DNA from: UBA10002 sp964373775
Lineage (GTDB): Bacteria > Patescibacteriota > Minisyncoccia > Phycocordibacterales > UBA10002
Assembly: GCA_964373775.1 (NCBI GenBank)
Contig: CAYJWA010000005.1
Span: 1 to 26,032 of the forward strand
Length of the DNA stretch: 26,032 bases
Reading direction: 5' to 3'
Part shown: in pieces, positions 7,493 to 15,410 of the stretch
Layout: the number at the start of each line of letters is the position of its first letter
Position numbering within the stretch: the stretch's first letter is position 1
Translations under genes and position numbers: made by a program
Notes under the pieces: generated by a model
Told to the model about the DNA's origin: nothing
Databases searched by the model: none
The model's input: only the letters and a program-made list of their open reading frames with translations

Positions 7493-10400
7493 TTATTTCA
7501 TCTCCTTTGCCTTTTCGGCAATGATGGACGGTGTGCCGTTGCGCATGGAGAAGCGCCCCCTGACGGCAATGCACTGTTCGGGCGCAAAAAGATTTTTGAA
7601 TTCTTGGTAGACGCGCGGAAAGACCACGACTTCAATCGCGGCAGTGAGGTCGGCGAGCCGCACAAACGCCATCACCTCGTTTCGTTTCGTGATAATCGGT
7701 TTTGCTTCTTCAATGATGCCGCCGGCCACGACTGTCATGCCGTCGCTAAACTCTTCTTTTATTTTGGCGAGCGTGAACTCGCGCTTCTCCAGGATATGAC
7801 GGAATTTGTCCAGCGGATGTCCGGAGATATAGAGCCCCAGCAGTTCTTTTTCCCATGCAAGCTTTTCCTCCGTTGTCGCCGGCGGCGCATCCGCGAGCTT
7901 GAGCGCCGGAAGGGTTGCGGTGTCTGCCATCAGTCCAAAGAGCGAGTCCTGATTTGTCGGTCTCCGCGCGCTCTCCTTGTTGTAGTGAAGAAGCAGTTCG
8001 GTATTCGCGAGCATTGCTCCCCGTTCCCCGAACTCATCCAGCGCTCCGCTCTTCATCAACGCTTCCAGGGATTTTTTGTTGAGATTTTTGTCGGTAACTC
8101 GCTCCAGAAAGTCGGCGAGCGATTTGAATGGCCCGCCCTTCTTCCGTTCTGCAATAATGGAGTGCGCGATTCCTTCGCCGAAGTTCTTGATGGTCATGAG
8201 ACCGAACCGAATACGGTCCGGCGAGCGTTCAGCGTCTCGTGGAATAGTCGTAGGCTGCGTAGAGCGGTTAGTTTCATCTTCGTTTTGGTTTGGTGAATTT
8301 GTGATTTGTTTGAGATTTGTCTGGCTTTGCCAGATCTCGCAAAGCGAGAGAATTTGTGTTTTGGAATTTTCCGCTTTTACTACGGTAAAACCGGAATAGC
8401 TCTCATTGATGGATGGCGGCAGTACCTCTATCCCTATTCTCGTGCATTCCGCGACTGTCTCTCCGATTTTTTCCACATCTCCCGAATCCGCGGTGAGCAC
8501 CGCGGATAAGTAAATGGCGGGGAAGTTCGCCTTCATATAGGCGGTTTGGTATGCGACCTTGCCGTAGCTTGCGGCATGGGCTTTGTTAAAACCGTAGGCC
8601 GCGAAGGGCTCAATAAGCGTCCAGAGTTTCTCTGCTTTATCTTTTGCGAGTCCGTTTCTGATGAATCCGTCAATCAGTTTCTCTTTTTGCGCCTCCATCT
8701 CTGCGGGGATTTTTTTGCCCATTGCCTTGCGAAGCTTGTCCGCCTCGGGCCACGAATAGCCCGCAAGTTTTACCGCAATCTGCATCACATCGTCTTGATA
8801 GACAATAACGCCGTACGAATCCGCGAGAATCTCTTTCAGGCGCGGGTCAAGATATTGTATCAGCGCGGGTTTGTGCTTGCGCTCAATGTACTGCGGGATG
8901 GTCTCCATGGGACCGGGGCGGTAGAGCGCGACCATGGCGTTGATGTCAAGGATGCTGGTGGGGCGGAGCTCCTTTAAGTATCTCGTCATTCCCGCACCGT
9001 TTAGTTGGAAGAGTCCGCCGGTAATGCCCCGAGCGAGCATCTCAAAAGTTTTCTTGTCGTCCATTGGAATATTTTCTATGTCAATCGTTACTCCCTCAAT
9101 CCGTTCGGCGAGCGCCACCGCATCCGCGAGAATCGCCAGATTTTTTATTCCGAGGAAATCAAATTTTAAGAGACCGACTCCGCCGTACTCATCGGAGATA
9201 GAATACATATCATACTGGGTGATGAGTTTTCCGCCCTTCGGGTCGCGCTGAAGCGGCGTGTATTCAATGAGGGGGCGGGGCGCAATGACCACCCCGGCGG
9301 CGTGAACGCTTAAGTGCCGCGCGCACCCTTCCATTTTCTTTGCAATTTCAATAATCGTCTTGGTGTCCGCGTCTTCCTTGTACAGCGCCGCGAGTTCAGG
9401 AACAATCTCCATGGCGTGCGCGAGGGACATGGGGAATCCCTGTGAGCCGAACGGGATGAGTTTGGCGATGCGGTCGCCGACCCCGTATTCAAATCCGAGG
9501 GCGCGCGCAATGTCGCGCACGCTTCCTCTCGCCATCATGGTCCCGAAAGTGCCGATCTGTGCGACCTTATCCTCCCCGTACTTCTTTTTGACATACTCAA
9601 TGACTTCGTCGCGCCGGTTGTCCGCAAAATCCATGTCAATGTCCGGCGCAGACGGGCGCTCGGGGTTTAGGAATCGCTCAAACGGCAGCCGGTACAAAAG
9701 AGGGTCCACATTGGTGATGCCGGCAAGGTAGGTAACCAAGGAGCCGGCGACCGAGCCGCGAATAGTCGTGAGAATTCCGTGCTCGTGCGCAAACCGGAGC
9801 AGGTCTTGGACAACAAGAAAGTACGGCGCGTATCCCTTACCCTTGATAATTTTGAGTTCGTACTCAATGCGGGAGCGGAGCGCTTCGGTCTCGGGAATGT
9901 TGCGGCGCGCGATTCCTGCCTCCGCGAGGGTGCGCAATTCCTCGTCGGGCGTTTTTCCGTTTTTTGTTTCGCACGCCGGAAATATCCATCTTCCGAGCGT
10001 CAATTCCAGAGTGCAGAGATCTGCAATGCGCCGGCTTGCGCGGAGCGCGCCGGGCAAATCCTCAAAGCGGCGCTCCATCTCTTCCGGAGCGGGGAATGAA
10101 AGATCGCTTTCGTCCGCAGCGCGGTCCCCGGCTTCTCCCTGGGTGCTTACGAGGCGCATTGTTTCGCGCGCCCGTTTGTCTTCCGGCGCAAGGTAATAAA
10201 TCTCTTGCGAAGCAACAAGCGGAACTCCCGTTCTTTTTGACAGGGTGATGATGTCGTCCATCCGCGCATCATGCCCGGGGATTTCCGGGTGCCGGCTTAT
10301 TTCAAGACAGAATCCATCCTCCCCGAATTGTTTCCGATACCATGCGATTCGCTCGCTGACGGCTCCTTCGTCTTTTTGCGCAAGCAGAGCGAGAATATCC

Positions 10401-10822
10401 GAATTGAATGCGGGTGCGATCGCAATGAGCCCCTCGCCGTATCTTTCCAAAAGCGCGCGGTCAATGCGCGGTCGGTAATAGAATCCCTCCAGGTGCGCCG
10501 CAGTCGCAAGCCGAATGAGGTTCTGGTATCCGGTCTCGTTTTTCACGAGAAGAAGCAGCCGGTGCCGGCGATTGTCCACGCCTGCTTGCTTGTCGCTTCT
10601 GCCGCGGAGCGCCAGATAGGCATGCATGCCGAGAATGGGTTTTATTCCGGCTTTTTTGCACTCCTTGTAGAACTCAATGGCTCCATAGAGGTTGCCGTCA
10701 TCGGTAAGGGCAAGCGCGGGGAGCCCGCATCTCTTCGCATACGCGACCAGTTCCGGGATTTTCGGGAGGGCATTGAGCAAACTGTAATGGCTATGGACAT
10801 TGAGAGGAATGAAGTGAGGCAT
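7493..10822 (-). CDS. dnaE: DNA polymerase III alpha subunit with an in-frame repeat insertion
   Basis: Replicative polymerase of 1,109 residues. The N-terminal PHP domain begins with NVHSHYS and PALALTDDGNLYGAI. The catalytic aspartates are D394 and D396 in PDIDMDF and D555 in LLKFDFLGI. Helix-hairpin-helix signal (KSLEALMKSGALDEFG) and an OB-fold (VVAGGIIEEAKPIITKRNEVMAFVRLAD) follow, and the chain ends soon after, so it is shorter at the C-terminus than E. coli DnaE. Residues about 816-868 (ENSKTQILSLCEIWQSQ onward, Asn/Thr/Gln-rich) lie between FTVV and DRIRFGL, where DnaE proteins normally have only a few residues. The DNA there carries the 30-bp double hairpin also found before nusB and rnc. 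Catalytic residues are intact, so the gene is probably functional. The ATG at 10822 gives the standard N-terminus; a TATACT on the minus strand lies about 35 bp upstream. Confidence 0.97.
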   Translation of the reverse strand: MPHFIPLNVHSHYSLLNALPKIPELVAYAKRCGLPALALTDDGNLYGAIEFYKECKKAGIKPILGMHAYLALRGRSDKQAGVDNRRHRLLLLVKNETGYQNLIRLATAAHLEGFYYRPRIDRALLERYGEGLIAIAPAFNSDILALLAQKDEGAVSERIAWYRKQFGEDGFCLEISRHPEIPGHDARMDDIITLSKRTGVPLVASQEIYYLAPEDKRARETMRLVSTQGEAGDRAADESDLSFPAPEEMERRFEDLPGALRASRRIADLCTLELTLGRWIFPACETKNGKTPDEELRTLAEAGIARRNIPETEALRSRIEYELKIIKGKGYAPYFLVVQDLLRFAHEHGILTTIRGSVAGSLVTYLAGITNVDPLLYRLPFERFLNPERPSAPDIDMDFADNRRDEVIEYVKKKYGEDKVAQIGTFGTMMARGSVRDIARALGFEYGVGDRIAKLIPFGSQGFPMSLAHAMEIVPELAALYKEDADTKTIIEIAKKMEGCARHLSVHAAGVVIAPRPLIEYTPLQRDPKGGKLITQYDMYSISDEYGGVGLLKFDFLGIKNLAILADAVALAERIEGVTIDIENIPMDDKKTFEMLARGITGGLFQLNGAGMTRYLKELRPTSILDINAMVALYRPGPMETIPQYIERKHKPALIQYLDPRLKEILADSYGVIVYQDDVMQIAVKLAGYSWPEADKLRKAMGKKIPAEMEAQKEKLIDGFIRNGLAKDKAEKLWTLIEPFAAYGFNKAHAASYGKVAYQTAYMKANFPAIYLSAVLTADSGDVEKIGETVAECTRIGIEVLPPSINESYSGFTVVKAENSKTQILSLCEIWQSQTNLKQITNSPNQNEDETNRSTQPTTIPRDAERSPDRIRFGLMTIKNFGEGIAHSIIAERKKGGPFKSLADFLERVTDKNLNKKSLEALMKSGALDEFGERGAMLANTELLLHYNKESARRPTNQDSLFGLMADTATLPALKLADAPPATTEEKLAWEKELLGLYISGHPLDKFRHILEKREFTLAKIKEEFSDGMTVVAGGIIEEAKPIITKRNEVMAFVRLADLTAAIEVVVFPRVYQEFKNLFAPEQCIAVRGRFSMRNGTPSIIAEKAKEMK
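8300..8372 (+). repeat. REP-like double-hairpin element inside dnaE
   Basis: The core at 8320-8349 consists of TCTGGC-TTT-GCCAGA followed directly by TCTCGC-AAA-GCGAGA. It is identical to 12459-12488 and differs by one base from 13530-13559. Flanking words (GATTTGTTTG before, GAGAATTTGTG and TTTGGAATTT after) are shared as well, so about 70 bp are related. It is read in frame on the dnaE coding strand as part of the extra peptide. Confidence 0.9.
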
Positions 10823-10857
10823 AGATCATCGCCACGGTGAACTTGCTAATAGAGGAT

Positions 10858-10870
10858 AGTATACTATAAT
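10858..10870. promoter_or_regulatory. overlapping divergent -10 boxes for dnaE and the small membrane protein
   Basis: AGTATA at 10858-10863 reads as TATACT on the minus strand, placed to start dnaE mRNA with a leader of about 28 nt. TATAAT at 10865-10870 faces the other way, toward the gene at 10969. I see no strong -35 boxes. Confidence 0.45.
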
Positions 10871-10884
10871 AGAGTAGATTAAAG

Positions 10885-10967
10885 TTGTAAGATTTAAGAT
10901 TTAAGTAAAGACAATGATGAATTTGTTTTTCTTATTTTAATCTTAAATCTGTAATCTTAAATCTAAA
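10885..10967. repeat. AT-rich imperfect inverted repeat ending at a start codon (leader element 1)
   Basis: The left arm holds GATTTAAGATTTAAG and the right arm holds its inverse twice (AATCTTAAATCT, with GTAATCTTAAATCT), around a short centre. It ends one base before the ATG at 10969. Its words differ from the other leader elements, but the layout is the same. Confidence 0.65.
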
Positions 10968-10968
10968 C

Positions 10969-11175
10969 ATGCCCGATGTTCAATTCACTGACGAAGAATC
11001 GCTCCCCGCGAGCCGCTCCTCTCCGGGGAAGGGCGGGGCGCCTTCCGGTTTGACGGGTGTGATTATCAAGATAGGCTTGGCAAGGGACGCGCGGGGAGCA
11101 TCGTTTGCTCTCGTCGGTATCGCGGCGCTCGTTGCGGCAGTGGCAGCCGGAGTATTTTTTTCCGCACTTTCGTAG
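10969..11175 (+). CDS. small protein with one C-terminal membrane helix
   Basis: Protein of 68 residues. The first 40 are polar (Asp/Glu at the start, then a Ser/Gly/Pro stretch). Residues about 45-66 form one hydrophobic helix (SFALVGIAALVAAVAAGVFF), so it is a tail-anchored or single-span membrane protein. I recognise no family. The ATG lies directly after an AT-rich inverted repeat, and a TATAAT sits about 100 bp upstream. It precedes rnhB on the same strand by 99 bp, with a possible weak terminator between. Small single-span proteins next to Sec genes can be SecE, but this one lacks the SecE pattern around the helix, so I leave it unnamed. Confidence 0.6.
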   Translation: MPDVQFTDEESLPASRSSPGKGGAPSGLTGVIIKIGLARDARGASFALVGIAALVAAVAAGVFFSALS

Positions 11176-11217
11176 TCCGTTCCGTCTGCTGCGGACGCCG
11201 ATAGTAAAAGGTAAGAG

Positions 11218-11238
11218 CCGCACCGCGGGGGTTTTTTT
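11218..11238 (+). terminator. possible weak terminator between small membrane gene and rnhB
   Basis: CCGC at 11218-11221 and GCGG at 11225-11228 can form a short stem, followed by GGG and seven T. The stem is only four pairs, so this is tentative. Confidence 0.35.
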
Positions 11239-11274
11239 GATTTATCGTTACTCGTCCGTTGCCGCGGCAAGTTC

Positions 11275-11886
11275 ATGAAAGACCGTTGTAGTCACCTGAT
11301 TGGCATTGACGAGGTTGGACGCGGTCCCCTTGCCGGACCGCTCTGTGTCGGAGCGTGCGCGGTGCGGAAAGGCGCATACCGGGGCGTGCGCGCCCTTTTT
11401 CTTGGGGTCAAGGATTGCAAGAAGCTTTCCCTGCAGGCGCGTGAGGAGTGGTATCGGCGCATCAGGTCCGCCAAGGCGGACGGCGCTCTCCGCACCGCAA
11501 CTGCTTTTGTCGGCGAAAAGGAGATTGACGCGCGCGGCCTTTCGCGCGCGCTCGAAACCGCTCTCTGCCGCGCGCTCCGGCGGCTCGGATTTTCTCCGCC
11601 GCATTGCCGCGTGCTTTTGGACGGAGGACTCCGGGCGCCGCGCGCGTTTTTGTTTCAGAAGACGATTATCCGCGGAGACGAGAAAGAACCTCTGATCGCT
11701 CTCGCCTCCATTGTCGCGAAAGTGCGGCGCGACCGTCACATGATTCGTCTTGCCAAACATTTTCCTGCGTACGGGTTTGAGCGGCACAAAGGGTATGGGA
11801 CGAAGCAGCACTATGAAGCGCTGCGGAAGCATGGGGCGTGCGAGATACACCGGAGAAGTTTTCTGAAAAACTTCGTGAATCAATAA
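11275..11886 (+). CDS. rnhB: ribonuclease HII
   Basis: Endonuclease that cuts RNA in RNA-DNA hybrids and removes misincorporated ribonucleotides; 203 residues, a normal size. The signature GIDEVGRGPLAGP holds catalytic D12 and E13. D116 lies in VLLDGG, and ASIVAKVRRDR with D153 and HKGYGT complete the family pattern. The ATG at 11275 places the signature at the usual distance from the N-terminus. The C-terminus (RRSFLKNFVNQ) ends exactly where a repeat element begins (AAAACACAAAGCACAG). It lies upstream of rpmF on the same strand, with that element in between. Confidence 0.96.
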   Translation: MKDRCSHLIGIDEVGRGPLAGPLCVGACAVRKGAYRGVRALFLGVKDCKKLSLQAREEWYRRIRSAKADGALRTATAFVGEKEIDARGLSRALETALCRALRRLGFSPPHCRVLLDGGLRAPRAFLFQKTIIRGDEKEPLIALASIVAKVRRDRHMIRLAKHFPAYGFERHKGYGTKQHYEALRKHGACEIHRRSFLKNFVNQ

Positions 11887-12060
11887 AACACAAAGCACAG
11901 TCCATCCACCCTTCGGGGGATCTCCCGAAGGGAGACAAAAACCCAAGCAAAGCACAGATGCACAAAGCAGAAAAAGCCGTCACTGGTTTTGTTTGGAAAG
12001 TCCTGTTCTTTCGAGTCTTGTTTGGTTTTTTGGGATGTTTGAAATGTTTGTGTTTTCCCA
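11887..12060. repeat. leader element 2, before rpmF, with CCCTTCGGG hairpin module
   Basis: The left arm is built from CACAAAGCACAG and CCCAAGCAAAGCACAG, the right arm from inverse words (GTTTTGTTTGG, CTTGTTTGG, GTTTGTGTTTT). The left arm carries a 9-bp hairpin, CCCTTCGGG at 11909-11917 with CCCGAAGGG at 11924-11932. The hairpin block with flanks CATCCACC and AGACAAAAA recurs at 12331-12367 and 18382-18420. The right end may supply a -35-like TTGTGT for rpmF. Confidence 0.8.
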
Positions 12061-12069
12061 ATAGATATG

Positions 12070-12075
12070 TATACT
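12070..12075 (+). promoter_or_regulatory. -10 box of rpmF (leaderless candidate)
   Basis: TATACT lies 8 nt before the ATG at 12084; TTGTGT at 12048-12053 gives a 16-bp spacer. Transcription would begin at or within two bases of the start codon. No Shine-Dalgarno word is present. Confidence 0.45.
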
Positions 12076-12083
12076 ATTGGGCT

Positions 12084-12314
12084 ATGGTCGTCCGCATGCG
12101 CGCAACCCGTTCTCACCGCAATAATCGGCGCTCTCATTTTGCGCTCGCGGTGCCGCGCGTCTCCCGGTGCGAGAAATGCGGCAAATTCCGCCTTTCCCAT
12201 ACGGCCTGCCCATACTGTGGGGTCTATCGAAGCCGCGTTCTTCTGGACCTACAGGCGAGGATAGACCGGAAACTCAAGAAACGCGCGGAGAAAGAGAAAA
12301 CGGGCGGGAGATAA
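12084..12314 (+). CDS. rpmF: 50S ribosomal protein L32 (bL32)
   Basis: Ribosomal large-subunit protein of 76 residues. It begins MVVRMRATRSHRNNRRSH, the form I associate with CPR L32 proteins. The family's zinc ribbon is complete: CEKC, nine residues, then CPYC. A basic C-terminal helix (RIDRKLKKRAEKEK) extends it. The ATG at 12084 is chosen because it starts the conserved MVVRMR; longer upstream reading runs through the repeat element and encodes nothing recognisable. It is directly followed by another leader element and then nusB. Confidence 0.92.
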   Translation: MVVRMRATRSHRNNRRSHFALAVPRVSRCEKCGKFRLSHTACPYCGVYRSRVLLDLQARIDRKLKKRAEKEKTGGR

Positions 12315-12511
12315 AGCACAAAACACAATACATCCACCCTTCGGGGGTCTCCCGAAGGGAGACAAAAACCCAAACAAAACACAACGTTCCAAAGTGCAAA
12401 AATGCGAACACGGAGTATTGTTTGAAGAGTCTGTATTTTGTGATTTGTTTGGAATTTGTCTGGCTTTGCCAGATCTCGCAAAGCGAGAGAAATTGTGATT
12501 TGGGATTTGCC
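12311..12511. repeat. leader element 3, before nusB, carrying both hairpin modules
   Basis: The left arm has the CCCTTCGGG hairpin (12337-12345 with 12351-12359). The right arm has the TCTGGC/TCTCGC double hairpin at 12459-12488, identical to the copy inside dnaE. Left-arm words such as CCCAAACAAAACACAA are answered by right-arm words TTTTGTGATTTGTTTGG. The element ends about 7 bp before the nusB ATG. Confidence 0.85.
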
Positions 12512-12517
12512 ATTCCT

Positions 12518-13411
12518 ATGGCCAATAGGCACCTTGCAAGGTCAATCGTACTCCAAACCCTCTATGAGTGGGATTTTCGCAATCGCTCCGAAAAAGAAGC
12601 GGAAGCGATTTTGGAGCGTAATATCGCGGAGTTCGCGCCGGGACTCACTGACTCTGCGTTTCTCCGGCATCTCCTTTTAAACTTCTTTGCAAAGCGCGGA
12701 GCCGTGGATTCTATTATTGTGAAGGCAGCGCCGGACTGGCCGCTCCCAAAAATCGGAACCGTGGACCGCAATGTGCTTCGGCTCGGGCTGTACGAGCTTC
12801 TCTTTGCGGATAAAGACGAAGTTCCGGCAAAAGTTGCGATTAACGAAGCAATAGAACTCGCAAAAACCTTTGGAGGAGAGCGGAGCGGCAAGTTCGTGAA
12901 CGGAGTTCTCGGTTCCGTCTACAAGGAGCTCGGGGAGCCAGGCAAGGACGCTCCGACGCGGAAAAGGAAAGTTGAAGTGCCGTTTGAGAAGATGCCGATA
13001 CAGAGTTTGGTCGGAGCTGTGGTGTACGCAAGGGATAAGGGAGACATTTATCTTGCGCTTGTGCATGACATTTTTGGGCACTGGACTCTCTCCAAGGGCA
13101 AGCTCTTGCCGGACGAGGATGTGAAGGTGGGGGCGGTGCGGAAGATAAAAGAGGAAATCGGAGCGGCGGTTACTCTGAAAGATGAGTTGGGCAGGAACGA
13201 ATATGTCGCGTCAGACCCGGAACTCGGAAAAATCCGCAAACAGGTGTACTATTTTTTGGCAGAGGCGGATTTTAAGCCGCTCATACTTGAGAAGACCGGC
13301 GGTTTGGACGACGCGAAGTGGTTTCGTCTCAAAGACATTGTGGAGTTGAACTTCTACGAGGATATACTGCCGATTGTGACGAAGGCAATTAATCTATTAC
13401 TAAAGAAGTAA
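12518..13411 (+). CDS. nusB: NusB antitermination domain fused to a Nudix hydrolase domain
   Basis: Protein of 297 residues. Residues 1-140 match NusB: MANRHLARSIVLQTLYEWDF at the start, then VDRNVLRLGLYELLF and KVAINEAIELAKTFGGERSGKFVNGVLG. NusB binds boxA RNA with S10 (NusE) and helps antitermination on rRNA operons. After a basic linker (TRKRKVEVPFEK), residues about 165-297 form a Nudix fold. The Nudix box GKLLPDEDVKVGAVRKIKEEIG keeps G, the first E, R, EE and G, but has Lys where the REUXEE motif normally has its first Glu, so catalysis may be altered. The ATG at 12518 starts the conserved NusB helix; the reading frame is open further upstream but crosses the repeat element. NusB is usually 130-150 residues, so the second half is a true fusion. 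Substrate unknown. Confidence 0.92.
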   Translation: MANRHLARSIVLQTLYEWDFRNRSEKEAEAILERNIAEFAPGLTDSAFLRHLLLNFFAKRGAVDSIIVKAAPDWPLPKIGTVDRNVLRLGLYELLFADKDEVPAKVAINEAIELAKTFGGERSGKFVNGVLGSVYKELGEPGKDAPTRKRKVEVPFEKMPIQSLVGAVVYARDKGDIYLALVHDIFGHWTLSKGKLLPDEDVKVGAVRKIKEEIGAAVTLKDELGRNEYVASDPELGKIRKQVYYFLAEADFKPLILEKTGGLDDAKWFRLKDIVELNFYEDILPIVTKAINLLLKK

Positions 13412-13582
13412 AAAGTAAATCACAAATTACAAGCACCAAATTACAAACAAATCCCAAATTCAAAACTTCAAACATGAGTTGCCACTTTTTGGTTTTGAAT
13501 ATTTGAATTTCGATATTGTTTGTGGTTTGTCTGGCTTTGCCAGATCTCGCAAGGCGAGAGAATTTGTGATTTGGAATTTGCA
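13412..13582. repeat. leader element 4, before rnc, with double-hairpin module
   Basis: Left-arm words AAATCACAAATTACAAGCACC and CAAACAAATCCCAAATTC face right-arm words GAATTTCGATATTGTTTG and GAATTTGTGATTTGGAATTTG, an extended imperfect inverted repeat. The double hairpin at 13530-13559 differs from the dnaE and nusB copies by one loop base. It ends 7 bp before the rnc ATG. Confidence 0.85.
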
Positions 13583-13589
13583 AACTCAT

Positions 13590-14285
13590 ATGCAAACAGA
13601 TTTCAGCGATTTTGAGAAGAAAGTCGGTATTACATTTAAGGATAAAGAGTTACTAATAACCGCTTTCACTCACCGCTCGTACCTCAATGAAAACCGGCGC
13701 GGGAAGATGGAGCATAACGAGCGGCTGGAATTTTTAGGCGATGCGGTCTTGGAGCTTATTGTGACGGAATATCTCTTTGAGAAATATCCGGATAAGCCCG
13801 AGGGAGATCTGACCTCGTACCGTTCAGCGCTGGTGAACGCGAACACTCTCTCCCGCGTTGCGGAAGGACTCGGTATGAATGATTATCTTCTCCTCTCGCG
13901 CGGAGAGGCGAAGGACACGGGGCGCGCGCGGCAGGTCATTTTGGCGAATACGATTGAAGCGTTTATCGGAGCGCTCTATCGAGACCGCGGGTATGAAGCG
14001 GCTCGGGCGTTTGTATCCCGCGTGCTTTTTCCCCTGACCGATGAGATTGTCACACAGCGCATCTGGCTTGACGCCAAAAGCCATTTTCAGGAAAAAGCGC
14101 AGGAGATTGTCGGCGTGACGCCCTCGTATGAGACCGTCAACGAGAGCGGTCCTGACCACGATAAGCATTTTACGGTCGCGGTTTTTCTCGGCCGAGAAAA
14201 AGTGGCGGAAGGGGAGGGCAAATCAAAACAAGAAGCCGAACAAGCCGCGGCTGCGGCGGCGCTCGCCGCCCGGGGGTGGAAATAG
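13590..14285 (+). CDS. rnc: ribonuclease III
   Basis: Double-strand-specific endoribonuclease that processes rRNA precursors and structured mRNAs; 231 residues, standard size. The catalytic domain has the signature HNERLEFLGDAVLEL with E44, E47 and D51, and the second metal site in ILANTIEAFIGALYRD with E123. The residue aligned with E. coli D114 is Asn120 here (ANT instead of ADT), a variation I would flag without assuming loss of activity. The double-stranded RNA binding domain runs from about residue 161 (DAKSHFQEKAQ) to KSKQEAEQAAAAAAL. The ATG at 13590 is favoured because upstream reading lies in the repeat element. It may itself cut the long hairpin leaders of this region. Confidence 0.95.
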   Translation: MQTDFSDFEKKVGITFKDKELLITAFTHRSYLNENRRGKMEHNERLEFLGDAVLELIVTEYLFEKYPDKPEGDLTSYRSALVNANTLSRVAEGLGMNDYLLLSRGEAKDTGRARQVILANTIEAFIGALYRDRGYEAARAFVSRVLFPLTDEIVTQRIWLDAKSHFQEKAQEIVGVTPSYETVNESGPDHDKHFTVAVFLGREKVAEGEGKSKQEAEQAAAAAALAARGWK

Positions 14286-14299
14286 CGCAGAAACAAAAA

Positions 14300-14322
14300 C
14301 CCACAACGCTCTGCGTTGTGGG
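14300..14322 (-). terminator. terminator of the unknown minus-strand gene, near the rnc 3' end
   Basis: CCCACAACGC at 14300-14309 pairs perfectly with GCGTTGTGGG at 14313-14322 over a 3-nt loop. Read on the minus strand it is followed by TTTTTGTTT, so it terminates the gene at 14341-15387. It lies only 14 bp after the rnc stop and may also slow plus-strand transcripts. Confidence 0.8.
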
Positions 14323-14340
14323 TGATGAAACTGACAAAAT

Positions 14341-15387
14341 TTATGATGGGCTTTGATACTTGGACAGATTTTCCAAGATCGCAGCCGCATTCTGCATATC
14401 TGCGTCTCCTAAAATCGGTTGCAAGTCCGAAATGGATTTGTCAATCTTTTTGAGGTCATCCTCAAGTTGCATTTTGCGCAACTCCAGTTCATAAGCGGAG
14501 TTCCGCGCTGTTTGGTACTTTTCCGCCTTTTCGCGCACGATACGCAAAGCGCCAAGCAATCCTTCTTCTGTTGGCGACGGTGGAGATGGCTGAACAGGTG
14601 TGACGGCGCTCAAATCACTCAAATCAAACGCGGCGACTGCGGCACTCGTTATGGAGTAAAAGACTGTGTTATTTCTTTTATACTCCCGATGGAGCCAACC
14701 TTTTTTCATCCACGCACTGATGACTGGGCCAACACCCTTCGCCTCAAAATCAGCAATCCCCACTGTAATGATTTCTGTTATATCCCTTGAACTTATCCGA
14801 GTGTCGACAAGTTTACGCATCATTCCTTGAAACACGGCTTTCGCCCGTTCAAAACTGCTGATGCCGCGTGCTGTTTTCTTCTTTACCTCCACTGCCGGTG
14901 CCGGCTTTAGTTGCGAAGTTTCAAGTGGCGGCATTGCTTCTACCAACACCGTACTCACGGAACCGAGCGGCGGAGCCGTCTCGTCTTCTCGTTCTCGATT
15001 TGGACAGGGCTCGTTTTCCGGATTATACCACGAGATACCGGTAATCGCCTGCAATTCCTGATTGATGAGCGAGCCGGCGATGGCGTTGCCGTCGTCTTTT
15101 TTTCCTGCTATGTCGCCTAAGTAGCAATACTCAGGCGAACATTGGCACTTGACACGAACTGAAGCAAAGAACTGACCGAGGCCAACTACCTTCACTGCCA
15201 TACGTTCGGTGTGCATCCCCTGGATTTTCCGCTTGATGCAGACCGTGAATTTGCCGATGAGAGGAGTGCGCTCCAGAACTTGCCACAACGGCTCAAGAGC
15301 GTTTACATTGACATCGCTCAAATTGGAAACCACGTTAAGGGTAATGTCCCGTAATGATGATTCAAAGAACTTTTTTGTTTCTTTCAT
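14341..15387 (-). CDS. hypothetical protein with winged-helix-like centre and C-terminal coiled coil
   Basis: I do not recognise this 348-residue protein. I start it at the ATG at 15387 (MKETKKFFESS), which has an AGAAAG word 6 nt upstream; a GTG at 15408 would add seven residues. Residues 1-130 form a globular region containing CQCSPEYC, a Cys pair pattern that might bind metal. A Pro/Glu-rich linker follows (about 130-180). Residues about 185-260 look like a helical, possibly winged-helix segment (ISSRDITEIITVGIADFEAKG ending in WLHREYKRNNTVFY). The last 80 residues predict a coiled coil (ELELRKMQLEDDLKKIDKSI). Its own terminator and an inverted repeat upstream suggest an autonomous, regulated unit. 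DNA binding is plausible but unproven. Codon use is less GC-rich than in the flanking genes. Confidence 0.7.
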   Translation of the reverse strand: MKETKKFFESSLRDITLNVVSNLSDVNVNALEPLWQVLERTPLIGKFTVCIKRKIQGMHTERMAVKVVGLGQFFASVRVKCQCSPEYCYLGDIAGKKDDGNAIAGSLINQELQAITGISWYNPENEPCPNREREDETAPPLGSVSTVLVEAMPPLETSQLKPAPAVEVKKKTARGISSFERAKAVFQGMMRKLVDTRISSRDITEIITVGIADFEAKGVGPVISAWMKKGWLHREYKRNNTVFYSITSAAVAAFDLSDLSAVTPVQPSPPSPTEEGLLGALRIVREKAEKYQTARNSAYELELRKMQLEDDLKKIDKSISDLQPILGDADMQNAAAILENLSKYQSPS

Positions 15388-15410
15388 ATTATCTTTCTGT
15401 CTATACACAA

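Noticed and set aside
7436..10840. Long plus-strand frames opposite dnaE
   Set aside because: They are mirror frames of a well-supported gene with all DnaE motifs on the minus strand.
11838..12083. Upstream extension of the rpmF frame through the leader element
   Set aside because: It overlaps rnhB and is made of repeat sequence; conserved L32 begins at 12084 after a -10 box.
12167..12517. Upstream extension of the NusB frame
   Set aside because: It overlaps rpmF and crosses the hairpin modules; NusB similarity begins at 12518.
13479..13589. Upstream extension of the RNase III frame
   Set aside because: Encoded by the repeat element (it includes the same SGFARSRKARE peptide that the double hairpin gives in the NusB frame); the normal enzyme starts at 13590.
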